The notes beneath the pieces are model-generated. The model saw only the letters and a program-made list of their open reading frames with translations. It did no database searches and was not told the origin of the DNA. A DNA stretch of 64,000 bases from Methylobacterium isbiliense (GTDB lineage Bacteria; Pseudomonadota; Alphaproteobacteria; Rhizobiales; Beijerinckiaceae). Of this stretch, positions 33,820 to 43,029 are shown piece by piece; the stretch's first letter is position 1; the number at the start of each line of letters is the position of its first letter. The DNA lies in the NCBI RefSeq assembly GCF_022179325.1, contig NZ_BPQQ01000016.1:124001-188000 (forward strand), given 5' to 3'. Position numbers and translations under genes: made by a program.

Positions 33820-36800
33820 TCAATCGGTCGTGCGACGCAGAACGGCGAGGGGCAGCCTCCGGAAGAGGCGGTCGAGCGAAAGACGCCCGCCCTCCGCCCC
33901 AAGTTCCTCGCCGGTGACGAGATCGCGCCAGCGACTGCCCTCCGGCACGGGCAGGGCCGTGCCGGTGAACCCCTGCGCAAGGCCCTGCACCGGCCCGCCC
34001 CGGCGAGGCACCGCCACGAGGAGCGCGCCGTCGCGGCCCGCCTCGCTGCGCAGGAAGGCGAGCACCCCCTCGGCCCCCGGCCCCTCGGCCGAGAGCGGGT
34101 GATAATCGGCATCGGCGTAGAAGCCCGGATGCGCCGCCCGGTCGGCCAGCAGGCGCGCGAGCAGCGCCTGCTTGATCCGTCCGTCGGGCCACTGCGCCAG
34201 CATCTCCGCGACGTCGCCGTCGGCCTCCAGCGCCCGCGCCCGCGCGCCGTAATCGACCGGCCGACGGTTGTCGGGATCGACGAAGGAGAAGTCCCAGAAC
34301 TCGGTGCCCTGGTAGGTGTCGGGCAGGCCGGGCAGCGTGCATTTGAGCGCGGTGCGAGCAAGCCCCGTCACCATGCCGGCCTCGGCGAGCTGGCGCGCGA
34401 AGGGCCGGAAGGCCGACAGGAAGGGCGAGCCCGGCGCGATCAGGGCATCGAACAGCCGCCCCACCGCCGCCTCGTAGGCCTCGTCCACGTTGACCCAGCT
34501 CGACCGGCGCTTGCTCTCGCGCAGCGCCTTCTCGGCATAGGCGCCGAGCCGGCGGCGGAAATCCGCCACCGCCTCGCCGTCCTCGTCGGGCCCGAGGAGT
34601 TCGAGCGGCCACGCGCCCAGGATCGCCTGGAAGAACATCCAGAGGTCGTTGGCATCGGGCGCCGGTTCGCCGTCGAGTTCGCCGAGGTGCGGGTCGGCGA
34701 TCTCCCTGAAGCGCGCCCATTCCTCGCCCCACGCCTCCGGCATCGCCGAGAGCGCGAGGAGGCGCGTGCGCGCGTCCTCGCCGCGCTTGGTGTCGTGCGT
34801 GGCGGTGGTGATCTGCGCGTTCGGCCAGTCGCGGGCGCGGGCGGCCTGGAGCGCGTGGAAGTGCTCGGCCGAGAGGCCGTACTCGCCCGGATCGCCCCCT
34901 ACCTCGTTGAGGGCGAGGAGTTCGACGAAGCGGTAGAACAGCGTGTCCTCCAGGCTCTTGGCCATCACCGGGCCGGTGAGCTGCTGGAAGCGGCGGCGCA
35001 CGCGCCGCACGATCTCGGGCGAGGGCCGGCCCGGCGAGTCGGTGTCGATCCGCCCGAGCAGGACGCCCTGCGCGAAGTCGTGCACCGAGCGGTCGGGCAG
35101 GCGCGAGTGGCGCTTGGCCTTGCGCACCGCGCCCTCGATCAGCCGCACGTCCTCCTCCTCGAGGTCGCCCTCGTCGAGGTCCTGGGGCATGTAGCTGCGA
35201 TAGACGGGGAAGCGCGCGACGATCTCGGTGAGCGCCTGCCGCAGGGCGTTGACCGAGAAGTCGCGGGTGCGCCGGTCGGCATCCGCCACGCGCTTGAGGT
35301 CCGAGGTCAGGACCTCCAGCTCGCTGGCGAAGCTCGTCTCCAGGATCTCCGCCTTCACTTGGCGCAGCATCAGGCCGTAAGGCTCGTCCATGCCGGTCGC
35401 GCCCGCATAGAGCGCCCGCACGGCCTCGCGCCGGCCCTGGTCCACGAACAGGCCGTCGATCTGGTTGAGGACATCGTAGCCGGTGGTGCCGGCCACCGGC
35501 CAGGGGCGCAGGCGTTCGCCCGGCTCCAGGATCTTCTCCACCACGATGTAGAAGCCCGGCCCCACCGCGCTCTGGAGCGCCCGCACGTAGCCCGCCGGGT
35601 CGGCGAGCCCGTCGATGTGGTCGATGCGCAGGCCGTCGATCCGCCCCGCGCGGATCTGGCGGAACAGCATCGCGTGCGCGCCCTCGAACACCTCGTCGCG
35701 CTCGACCCGGAGGCCCGCGAGCGAGTTCACGTCAAAGAAGCGGCGGTAGTTGATGTCGCTCGCCGCCACCCGCCAATGGGCGAGCCGGTAGGATTGCGCC
35801 TCCAGGATGCGGTGGAGCGCGCCGAAGCTGTCGGGATGGCCCTTGAAGCCGTTGACGAGGGCCACCGCCCGCTCGATCGCCGCGCCGAGGTCGGGCGAGC
35901 CGGCGACGGCCTCGGCGAGCCGCTGCTTGAGCCCGTCCGCCTCGCCCGGGAAGGCCGCGAGGCGCTCGGGACTGGTCTCCTCGCTCATCCGCCGCAGGCG
36001 CTCGGAGATCGACAGCACCTCCGCCGAGGCGGCATCCCCCACCTCCGGCAGGGCCGCGAGCGCCCGGTCGAGGACGATCGGGTAGCTCAACGGGCAGATC
36101 GGGACCTTGTGCTCGTAGTGCCAGACCGCGAACCCGCCCTCCTGCGGGTCGAAGGCGAGCCTCAGATCGCCCTTCTCCAGCGCCTCGCCGTAGCGGTCGC
36201 CCAGGAAGGGCACCACGAGCTTGTTGTGGGCGCCGAGCCGCTCCCAGTCGATGTCGAAGGCCTGCGAGGCGGGCGAGAGCGGCCCCCATTCGAGCACCGA
36301 GAGCCACCACGGGTTGTCGGCACCGCCGACCCCCATGTGGTTGGGCACGATGTCGAGGAGGAGCTTCAGCCCGTGCGCCTTCAGGGCGTCGCTGAAGCGG
36401 ATGAACGCCTCCTCGCCGCCGAGCTCCGGGTTGATCTCGCGGTGGTCGACGATGTCGTAGCCGTGGGTGGAGCCGGGCCGCGCCTTGTGGATCGGCGAGG
36501 CGTAGACGTGGCTGATGCCGAGCCGCGCGAGGTACGGCACGATCGCGATCGCGTCGTCGAAGGTGAACTCTTTGTGGAACTGCAGCCGGTAGGTCGCCCG
36601 CGGCGGCTCGGAGGCGAGACGCGCCGCGCCCGAGCGCGGGCCGCGATCCTCCGAGGCGAGGGAGGCCGCGACCTTCGCGAGCGGCCCGCCCGGGGCCGCG
36701 ATGGCGTCGAGGTCGCGGTCGAGCTTGCGGCGCCAGTTCGGATAGCCGTCGGTGACGCCGGGCATGTTCGCCTGGCTCACCTCGCCGAGCACGTCTTCGT

Positions 36801-38718
36801 ATTGCACAGCGGTCAGGATCGAGGGCGCCCGGGCGAGATAGCGGGCGGCGGCGTCGAAGGGCGGCAGGTCCGGCGGCTCGGTGCCGGGGTAGAGCCCTTC
36901 CGCGTGCATCGCCTCGGTGAGGCGGCGGCGCTCGTGCACCCGCTCGGCGCGCTCGGCCTCCGCGCGCGCGCCGTCGTAGAGGCCGAGCGACTGGCGCAGG
37001 TCGGTGTCGACGCTGCGCCACCAGCCGACGAAGGTCGGCAGGTCGTGGGTGGTGATGGCGCAGAGGGCGTCGCGCGGATAGGCGCCCGGACGCTTGAAGC
37101 TGCCGCCCTCGCCGCGCTCGAAGGCGAGGATGCGGTAGCTCAGGATGCCGGCCTGCATCAGCGCGTCGGAGAAGCCCTCGGGAGCGGTGCCCAGGTCCTC
37201 GGCGATCACGAGGCAGCGCGCCCGGTGGCTCTCCAGCCGCAGCACGGCGAGCATCGGCTCGAAGGGCATCGCCACGTAGGCGCCCGCCTTCGCCCCCTGC
37301 CCGACCGGGATCAGGTAGAGGCGCGCCAGCTGGAAGGCGTGGTCGATGCGGATCGCGCCGGCATGGCGCATGTTGGCCTGGACCAGCGCCCGGAAGGCGG
37401 CGAGGCCGTCGCGCTCCAGCTCCAGCGGGTCGAAGGGCGGCAGGCCCCAATCCTGGCCGTTGGGCGCCAGCAAGTCGGGCGGCGCGCCGATCGACAGGGT
37501 GTTCGAGAAGCGCTCCGGGTGCGACCACACCTCCGATCCGCCCCGGTCCGCCCCGACCGCGAGGTCGCGGTAGAGCCCGATGCGCATGCCGCCCGCCCGC
37601 GCCGCCGCCTCGCCGAGCTGGCGGTCGGCGAGGAATTGCAGCCACGCGTGGAACGACACCCGCTCCGCATGCGCCTGCGCGAAGGCCGTGACCTGCGGCG
37701 TGCCGTTGCGGCGGTAGGTCTCCGGCCAGTCGCCGACCCAGTGGGCGCCCTGCGCCCGGAAATGCTCGGAGAGCGCGTCGAAGGTGGCGTGGGCCTCCAG
37801 ATGCTCGCCCGCCTCCGCCCGGAAGGCGAGGAAGTCGGGATCCTGCCCGGCCCGGGCGCGGCTCTCCTGCCAGAGGGCGTCGAGCACCGGCGCCAGCACC
37901 TCCCACACCCCGGCATGGTCGACGAGGGCGGCATCGCGCAGGCGGTCCACCTGCGGCCGCAGGGAGTGGAGCAGCCGCTCGGCGGCGCTGCCGGCGAAGC
38001 CCGGCACCGCCTGCGGGTCGACGTAGAGGGTTTCGAGGAAGAGCCGCGAGGAGGGCGAGTAGGGCGAGACCTTCTGGCGGTCGGTGGGGAAGAGCGCGTG
38101 GACCGGGCTCAGGCCCAGGAAGGCGGCGCCCCGCGCCCCCGCATCGGCGGCGGCCCGGCCCGCATCCGCGTAGGTGCCGATGCCGAGGTTCTGCTTCGAG
38201 CGCAGGCCGTAGAGCTGGACCGCGAGGCCCCAGTCCCGCGCGCCCTCGTCGCCGAGCGCACGCGGCCGCCAGCAGCGCTTCGGCGCGGCGATCACGGTCG
38301 CCTCCACGCGCCGCGTGCCGAGCGTCACCACGAGGGTGTGGTAGCCGGGCGTGAGCGGGGGCAGGTCGAACCCGTCATCGCCCGCCGAGACGATGGCGCG
38401 CCCGTCGCGGACGCCGCCGCGCTCCTCCACGAGGTGCCAGTTCAGCGTGCCGGCCTCCCCCCGCAGCGGCACGCGGGCGGCCCGGCGGGCCTCGACCGGG
38501 ATCAGGGGCGGCACGAGGTTGTGCCGCAGGGCCGTGACGCGCGCCAGGCTGTCCTGCGCCTCCGCCTCGGTGCCGGCCGGCAGCCCCAGGGCGGCCAGCA
38601 TGCCGGCGCGCACCGGGAGCGGCGTCTCCACCCGCTGGCCGAAGGCATCGACGTAATCGGCGGCCAATCCCGCCGCGTCGGAGAGCCGCGCGACGAGTTC
38701 CTCGGACACCGCCATCAT
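33820..38718 (-). CDS. 4-alpha-glucanotransferase MalQ fused to maltooligosyltrehalose synthase TreY
   Basis: This 1632-residue fusion has two catalytic units. Residues 1-~690 are MalQ-like (GH77): WGLAVQLYGLRSKQNLGIG, nucleophile GAIRIDHAFQL (~458), acid LVIAEDLGTAP (~506) and TTHDLPTFVGWW (~554). Residues ~704-1632 are TreY (GH13_26): ATYRLQFHKEFTFDDA, GLRIDHIDGLADP (~1031), YIVVEKILEPGE (~1061) and TATHDTKRGEDAR (~1309). MalQ rearranges maltooligosaccharides; TreY turns the reducing end into a trehalose unit that TreZ releases. The start at ATG 38718 overlaps the treZ stop by four bases; a second ATG follows at once. Both triads look intact. TreY joined to MalQ would channel chains into trehalose. 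Confidence 0.94.
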   Translation of the reverse strand: MMAVSEELVARLSDAAGLAADYVDAFGQRVETPLPVRAGMLAALGLPAGTEAEAQDSLARVTALRHNLVPPLIPVEARRAARVPLRGEAGTLNWHLVEERGGVRDGRAIVSAGDDGFDLPPLTPGYHTLVVTLGTRRVEATVIAAPKRCWRPRALGDEGARDWGLAVQLYGLRSKQNLGIGTYADAGRAAADAGARGAAFLGLSPVHALFPTDRQKVSPYSPSSRLFLETLYVDPQAVPGFAGSAAERLLHSLRPQVDRLRDAALVDHAGVWEVLAPVLDALWQESRARAGQDPDFLAFRAEAGEHLEAHATFDALSEHFRAQGAHWVGDWPETYRRNGTPQVTAFAQAHAERVSFHAWLQFLADRQLGEAAARAGGMRIGLYRDLAVGADRGGSEVWSHPERFSNTLSIGAPPDLLAPNGQDWGLPPFDPLELERDGLAAFRALVQANMRHAGAIRIDHAFQLARLYLIPVGQGAKAGAYVAMPFEPMLAVLRLESHRARCLVIAEDLGTAPEGFSDALMQAGILSYRILAFERGEGGSFKRPGAYPRDALCAITTHDLPTFVGWWRSVDTDLRQSLGLYDGARAEAERAERVHERRRLTEAMHAEGLYPGTEPPDLPPFDAAARYLARAPSILTAVQYEDVLGEVSQANMPGVTDGYPNWRRKLDRDLDAIAAPGGPLAKVAASLASEDRGPRSGAARLASEPPRATYRLQFHKEFTFDDAIAIVPYLARLGISHVYASPIHKARPGSTHGYDIVDHREINPELGGEEAFIRFSDALKAHGLKLLLDIVPNHMGVGGADNPWWLSVLEWGPLSPASQAFDIDWERLGAHNKLVVPFLGDRYGEALEKGDLRLAFDPQEGGFAVWHYEHKVPICPLSYPIVLDRALAALPEVGDAASAEVLSISERLRRMSEETSPERLAAFPGEADGLKQRLAEAVAGSPDLGAAIERAVALVNGFKGHPDSFGALHRILEAQSYRLAHWRVAASDINYRRFFDVNSLAGLRVERDEVFEGAHAMLFRQIRAGRIDGLRIDHIDGLADPAGYVRALQSAVGPGFYIVVEKILEPGERLRPWPVAGTTGYDVLNQIDGLFVDQGRREAVRALYAGATGMDEPYGLMLRQVKAEILETSFASELEVLTSDLKRVADADRRTRDFSVNALRQALTEIVARFPVYRSYMPQDLDEGDLEEEDVRLIEGAVRKAKRHSRLPDRSVHDFAQGVLLGRIDTDSPGRPSPEIVRRVRRRFQQLTGPVMAKSLEDTLFYRFVELLALNEVGGDPGEYGLSAEHFHALQAARARDWPNAQITTATHDTKRGEDARTRLLALSAMPEAWGEEWARFREIADPHLGELDGEPAPDANDLWMFFQAILGAWPLELLGPDEDGEAVADFRRRLGAYAEKALRESKRRSSWVNVDEAYEAAVGRLFDALIAPGSPFLSAFRPFARQLAEAGMVTGLARTALKCTLPGLPDTYQGTEFWDFSFVDPDNRRPVDYGARARALEADGDVAEMLAQWPDGRIKQALLARLLADRAAHPGFYADADYHPLSAEGPGAEGVLAFLRSEAGRDGALLVAVPRRGGPVQGLAQGFTGTALPVPEGSRWRDLVTGEELGAEGGRLSLDRLFRRLPLAVLRRTTD

Positions 38719-40529
38719 GCCACCTCTTTCGCGAACAGGCCGGACCAGGGCTGAAGCACGACCTCGCCGGCCTCGCGGCAGGTCGCGGTGTCGGAGATCC
38801 AGATCACCCGGCCCGCCGGCATCGGCAGCGCATGGGGCTCCTCGCCCACATTGGCGACGAAGCGCAGCGTTCCGGCCGCGAAGCGCCACGTCACGTCGAT
38901 CGCGTCCGGACGAGACCGATCGGCCGTGCCGCCGAGCCAGGCGGACTTGGTGAGCGGCACCACCTCGGCCCGGCGCAGGCCGAGGAGAAGCCGGGTATCC
39001 TCCAGCACCTCGCGGTGGGGCGAGCGCGAGCGCTCGGACCAGTCGATCTTCGAGCGCAGGAAGGTCGCCTCCGCGGTCGGATCGGGAATCGCCTTCGCCT
39101 TCTCGTCGTCCGCGAAGGCCGCGAAGCTGCGGAATTCCCGGCGGCGGCCCTCGCGCACGGCCTTGTTCAGCTCCTCGTCCGGCGCGAAGTCGACGAAGAA
39201 CAGGAACGGCGCCGAGGCCGACCATTCCTCGCCCATCCACAGCATCGGGATCTGCGGCGCGAGCAGCAGGCCCGCGCGGGCGAGCGCGAGGCGCTGCGGA
39301 TCGGCGAGGTGGCTCAGCCGCTCGCCCATGGCCCGATTGCCGACTTGGTCGTGGTTCTGCAGGAAGGTGACGAAGGCCGAGGGCGGCAGGTGGCCCGACG
39401 GCTCCCCGCGCGGGTGGTTGTCGAGGGTGCGGAACGGCTCGCCCTGATAGGCGAACCCCTCCGCGAGGCTGCGGGCGAGGTGCGCCGCCGGCTTGTCGGC
39501 GAAGCTCTCGTAATAGCCCGCATCCTCGCCGGTGAGCAGCACGTGCCAGCCGTGATGCGTGTCGTCCGCCCATTGCGCGTTGTGGCCGGTGGCCTTGCCG
39601 TCCCGGCGCTCCAGCCAGCGCGCCTGGTTCGCCTCGTTCTCCAGGATCAGGTGGATCTCCCGGTCCGGCAGCGCCGCGCGGATGCGCGCCGAGAGTTCGG
39701 CCAGGAAGTGGGTGTCGGAATCGTCCAGGATCGCGTGGACGGCGTCGAAGCGCAGGCCGTCGACGTGGAACTCCTCCAGCCAGTAGAGGGCGTTGTGCAG
39801 GAAGTAGTCCCGCACGACCCGACCGCTCTCGCGGCCGTCGAAGTTGATGCCGGCGCCCCAGGGCGTCTGGTGGCGCTCGGTGAAGAAGCTCTTGGCGTAG
39901 GCGTGGAGGTAGTTTCCGGCCGGGCCGAAATGATTGTAGACGACGTCGATGAACACCATCAGCCCGAGGGCGTGGGCGCTGTCGATCAGGCGCTTGAGAT
40001 CGTCGGGCGTGCCGTAGGCGGAATCGGGCGCGTAGGGCAGCACGCCGTCGTAGCCCCAGTTGCGGCGCCCCTTGAAGTCGGCGAGCGGCAGGAGTTCGAT
40101 CGCCGTGACGCCGAGATCGCGCAGGTCCTCGAGCTTGGCGGCAAGGCCCGCATAGGTGCCCTCCGGCGTCGCCGTCCCGACATGCGCCTCATAGACCACC
40201 GCCTCTTCCCAGGCCCGCCCGCGCCAGGAGCCGTCGCTCCAGGCGAAGGCGCGCGGGTCGACGACTTCGCTCAGGCCCGAGACGTCCTCCGGCTGGAAGC
40301 GGGAGGCGGGATCCGGCACCACGAGGTCACCGTCGATGCGGAAACCGTAGCGGGCGCCGGCCTGCGCCGGAGCGGTCAGCCGGCGCCAGCCGCCCTCCGC
40401 CTCCGGCATCGGATGATCCTGGCCGTCGAGGACCAGGACGACGTCGCGGGCAGTGGGCGCCCAGAGCGCGAAGCGCACGCCCTCCGGTTCGACCTGAGCG
40501 CCGAATGGCATGCTGTGCGCGCGCCGCAT
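38715..40529 (-). CDS. treZ: Malto-oligosyltrehalose trehalohydrolase TreZ
   Basis: TreZ cleaves the terminal trehalose from the maltooligosyltrehalose made by TreY. The 604-residue protein has an N-terminal CBM48-like domain (FGAQVEPEGVRFALWAPTAR) and a GH13 barrel. The nucleophile is in VDGLRFDAVHAILDD (~263), the acid in LILENEANQARW (~296) and the third Asp in FLQNHDQVGNRAMGERL (~393). The ATG at 40529 yields MRRAHSMPFGA, a common family start; the frame is open further upstream without similarity. It is translationally coupled to malQ::treY and 159 bases from glgX, a gap that could hold an internal promoter. Confidence 0.96.
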   Translation of the reverse strand: MRRAHSMPFGAQVEPEGVRFALWAPTARDVVLVLDGQDHPMPEAEGGWRRLTAPAQAGARYGFRIDGDLVVPDPASRFQPEDVSGLSEVVDPRAFAWSDGSWRGRAWEEAVVYEAHVGTATPEGTYAGLAAKLEDLRDLGVTAIELLPLADFKGRRNWGYDGVLPYAPDSAYGTPDDLKRLIDSAHALGLMVFIDVVYNHFGPAGNYLHAYAKSFFTERHQTPWGAGINFDGRESGRVVRDYFLHNALYWLEEFHVDGLRFDAVHAILDDSDTHFLAELSARIRAALPDREIHLILENEANQARWLERRDGKATGHNAQWADDTHHGWHVLLTGEDAGYYESFADKPAAHLARSLAEGFAYQGEPFRTLDNHPRGEPSGHLPPSAFVTFLQNHDQVGNRAMGERLSHLADPQRLALARAGLLLAPQIPMLWMGEEWSASAPFLFFVDFAPDEELNKAVREGRRREFRSFAAFADDEKAKAIPDPTAEATFLRSKIDWSERSRSPHREVLEDTRLLLGLRRAEVVPLTKSAWLGGTADRSRPDAIDVTWRFAAGTLRFVANVGEEPHALPMPAGRVIWISDTATCREAGEVVLQPWSGLFAKEVA

Positions 40530-40688
40530 CGGTCCGGTTTCCTTCGCATCGGGTTGGATCTCGGGCGCGGGAGCGTCCCTTTCGGGGGCAATCCGCCGAG
40601 CTTGCGCCGGTTCCGTGCCGGCCCCGCTCGCAGCGCCACCTAAGGCGGCGCTTCCCCAAGGCAACCCGAAAAAGCCGATCCGGTCCGG

Positions 40689-42797
40689 TCAGACCCCGTG
40701 CGTTCGCGCCGGCCGCGCCAGAGGGCGCCCGTAGACGAGCAGGCAGCGGCCCGGCATCAGGACGGTGCCGCCGGTCCGCAGCGCCTCGCGCTCCCGGGGG
40801 CGTCCGTCCGGCGCGGTGGTGTCGAAGAGCGGCGTCCAGGGACCGCCGACGAGCCGCGCCACCTGGAAGGCCACCGCCTCCGGGGCGGCGTTGGCCAGCA
40901 GCAGCAGGCGCTTGCCGTCGGGCGCATCGTTGCCGACCTGCATGCCGAAGGCGCGCCGGGCGCCGTCCGCCCAGGCGGCGGCGTCCATCTCGGCCCCGCA
41001 GGGCGAGAGCCAGTGCACGTCCTTGAGGCCGGCGCCCGTCACCTTCTCGCCGGTGAGGAACTTGCGCCGTCGCAGCGCCCGGTGGTCGCGGCGCAGCGCC
41101 AGGAGATGACGCAGGAAGGCGGTGAGCGCCGGATCACCCCCGTCGTCGTCCCAGTCCACCCAGGAGATCGCGTTGTCCTGGCAATAGGCGTTGTTGTTGC
41201 CGCGCTGGCTGCGCGAGCGCTCGTCGCCCATCAGCAGCATCGGCACGCCTTGCGCGAGCACGATCGTGGCGAGCAGGTTGCGCTTCTGGCGCGCCCGGAC
41301 GGCCAGGATCGCGGGATCCTCGGTCGGCCCCTCGACGCCGTAATTGGACGAGACGTTGTGCCCGTGGCCGTCGCGGTTGCCCTCGCCGTTCGCCTCGTTG
41401 TGCTTGTGCTCGTAGGCGACCACGTCGGCCAGCGTGTAGCCGTCGTGCGAGGTGATGAAGTTGACGCTGGCGCCGGGGCCGCGGCCGGAGGGCGAAAACG
41501 TCTCGCGCGAGCCGGTGAGGCCCTGGGTCAGGCGCGGCAGCGTGCCGTCGTCGCCGCGCCAGAAGCCGCGGGCGGCGTCGCGGAACTGGTCGTTCCAGTC
41601 GCTCCAGCCGACCGGGAACCCGCCGAGCTGGTAGCCGCCCATGCCGATGTCCCAGGGCTCGGCGATCAGCTTGACCCGCGACAGGACCGGGTCCTGCGCC
41701 ATGGCCTGCAGCACCGCGGCGCGGGGCGTGAAATCGTGCGGCGCGCGCGCGAGGCTGGACGCGAGGTCGAAGCGGAACCCGTCGATCCGGTAGGCCTCGA
41801 TCCAGTGGCGCAGGGAATCGAGCACCATCTGCATCACCCGCGGATGGGCGACGTCGAGGGTGTTGCCGCAGCCGGTACAGTCGAGGTCGCGGCCGCGGTC
41901 GTCGGGCCGCAGCTTGTAGTAGCTGGCATTGTCGATGCCGCGGAAGGACAGGCTCGGCCCGAGATGGTCGGCCTCGCAGGTGTGGTTGTAGACGACGTCG
42001 AGCAGCACCTCAATGCCGGCGGCGTGCAGTTGCCGGATGGCGGCCTTGAGCCCCGGGATGCCGGCCGGACCCAGGTAGCGCGGCTCGGGGGCGAAGTAGT
42101 TCAGGGGCGAGTAGCCCCAGAAGTTCGACAGGCCACGATCGACCAGGAAGCGGTCGTCCACGAAGGCTTGGATCGGCAGGAGTTCGAGGGCCGTGACGCC
42201 GAGCGACACCAGATGCTCGACGATGGCCGGATGGCCGAGCGCCGCGTAGCTGCCGCGCCAGGGCAGCGGCACGCCGGGATGCGTCTGGGTGAACGCCTTG
42301 ACGTGCGCCTCGTAGATCACGCTGTCGACGGCCGGGCGGCGCAGGGGCGGGTCGTCGCCGAGATGCGGCTCGGGCGCCGTCACCACGCCCTTGGGCACCA
42401 TCGCGGCGCTGTCGCGCCGGTCGATATGGTCGGATCGGTGCAGGCCCCGCCGGTAGGCGTAGACCGCATCGTGCCAGCGCACCCGGCCGGCGAGCTCGCG
42501 CGCATAGGGGTCGAGGGAGAGCTTGTGCGGGTTGAAGCGGTGGCCGCCCGCGGGATCCCAGGGACCGTGCACCCGGTAGCCGTAGAGCTGCCCCGGCAGC
42601 ATCCCGGCGAGATAGCCGTGCCAGACGTCGTCGGTGCGCCGCGGCAGGCGGATCACGTCCGTCTGGTGGCGCCCGGTCGGATCGAACAGGCAGAGATCCA
42701 CCGCGGTGGCATGGGACGAGAAGAGCGCGAAGTTCACCCCGCGCCCGTCAAAATGGGCACCGAGCGGCGCCGGCAAGCCGTCATCGAGGGCGATCAT
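40689..42797 (-). CDS. glgX: Glycogen debranching enzyme GlgX (isoamylase type)
   Basis: GlgX hydrolyses alpha-1,6 branch points, giving linear chains for MalQ and TreY. The 702-residue protein has an N-terminal CBM48 domain (LGAHFDGRGVNFALFSSHAT) and the GH13 barrel. The nucleophile is in RIDGFRFDLASSLAR (~342), the acid in KLIAEPWDIGMGGYQLGGFP (~378) and the third Asp in NFITSHDGYTLADVV (~450). The ATG at 42797 follows AAGGCGGG. It is the first gene of the minus-strand cluster and is divergent from the Anbu-cluster ATP-grasp gene; the 232-base gap (42798-43029) must hold both promoters. I could not find a convincing EcfG-type stress promoter there. Confidence 0.96.
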   Translation of the reverse strand: MIALDDGLPAPLGAHFDGRGVNFALFSSHATAVDLCLFDPTGRHQTDVIRLPRRTDDVWHGYLAGMLPGQLYGYRVHGPWDPAGGHRFNPHKLSLDPYARELAGRVRWHDAVYAYRRGLHRSDHIDRRDSAAMVPKGVVTAPEPHLGDDPPLRRPAVDSVIYEAHVKAFTQTHPGVPLPWRGSYAALGHPAIVEHLVSLGVTALELLPIQAFVDDRFLVDRGLSNFWGYSPLNYFAPEPRYLGPAGIPGLKAAIRQLHAAGIEVLLDVVYNHTCEADHLGPSLSFRGIDNASYYKLRPDDRGRDLDCTGCGNTLDVAHPRVMQMVLDSLRHWIEAYRIDGFRFDLASSLARAPHDFTPRAAVLQAMAQDPVLSRVKLIAEPWDIGMGGYQLGGFPVGWSDWNDQFRDAARGFWRGDDGTLPRLTQGLTGSRETFSPSGRGPGASVNFITSHDGYTLADVVAYEHKHNEANGEGNRDGHGHNVSSNYGVEGPTEDPAILAVRARQKRNLLATIVLAQGVPMLLMGDERSRSQRGNNNAYCQDNAISWVDWDDDGGDPALTAFLRHLLALRRDHRALRRRKFLTGEKVTGAGLKDVHWLSPCGAEMDAAAWADGARRAFGMQVGNDAPDGKRLLLLANAAPEAVAFQVARLVGGPWTPLFDTTAPDGRPREREALRTGGTVLMPGRCLLVYGRPLARPARTHGV

Positions 42798-43029
42798 CCC
42801 GCCTTCATCGGGGTCCCGGCGGCCTCCGGTCAAGCCTCCGGCAGCTCGCGACCGGCGGACTCGTCGCGCGGGACCAATACTGCCTGCTGATTGTGCAACC
42901 GCCGCCGGCGCGCCCGCATCTTCCGTCTCACGCAGGGAGAGGCGGCGTGAACCCGAAGCGGGGCTGGCGCATTTCCTTTGCCTTGGCCCCTCTCTTGCGT
43001 CTAGCCTCGGGCCAACCAGAGGGACGCCC

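Noticed and set aside
34099-38754. A 1551-codon plus-strand open frame opposite malQ::treY
   Set aside because: It mirrors the real gene in the complementary frame and shows no motif or start signal of its own.
42798-43029. EcfG general-stress promoter (GGAAC-N16-18-CGTT) for the glucan-trehalose cluster
   Set aside because: I looked for this motif upstream of glgX, treZ, glgE and treS. No pair with the right spacing was found.
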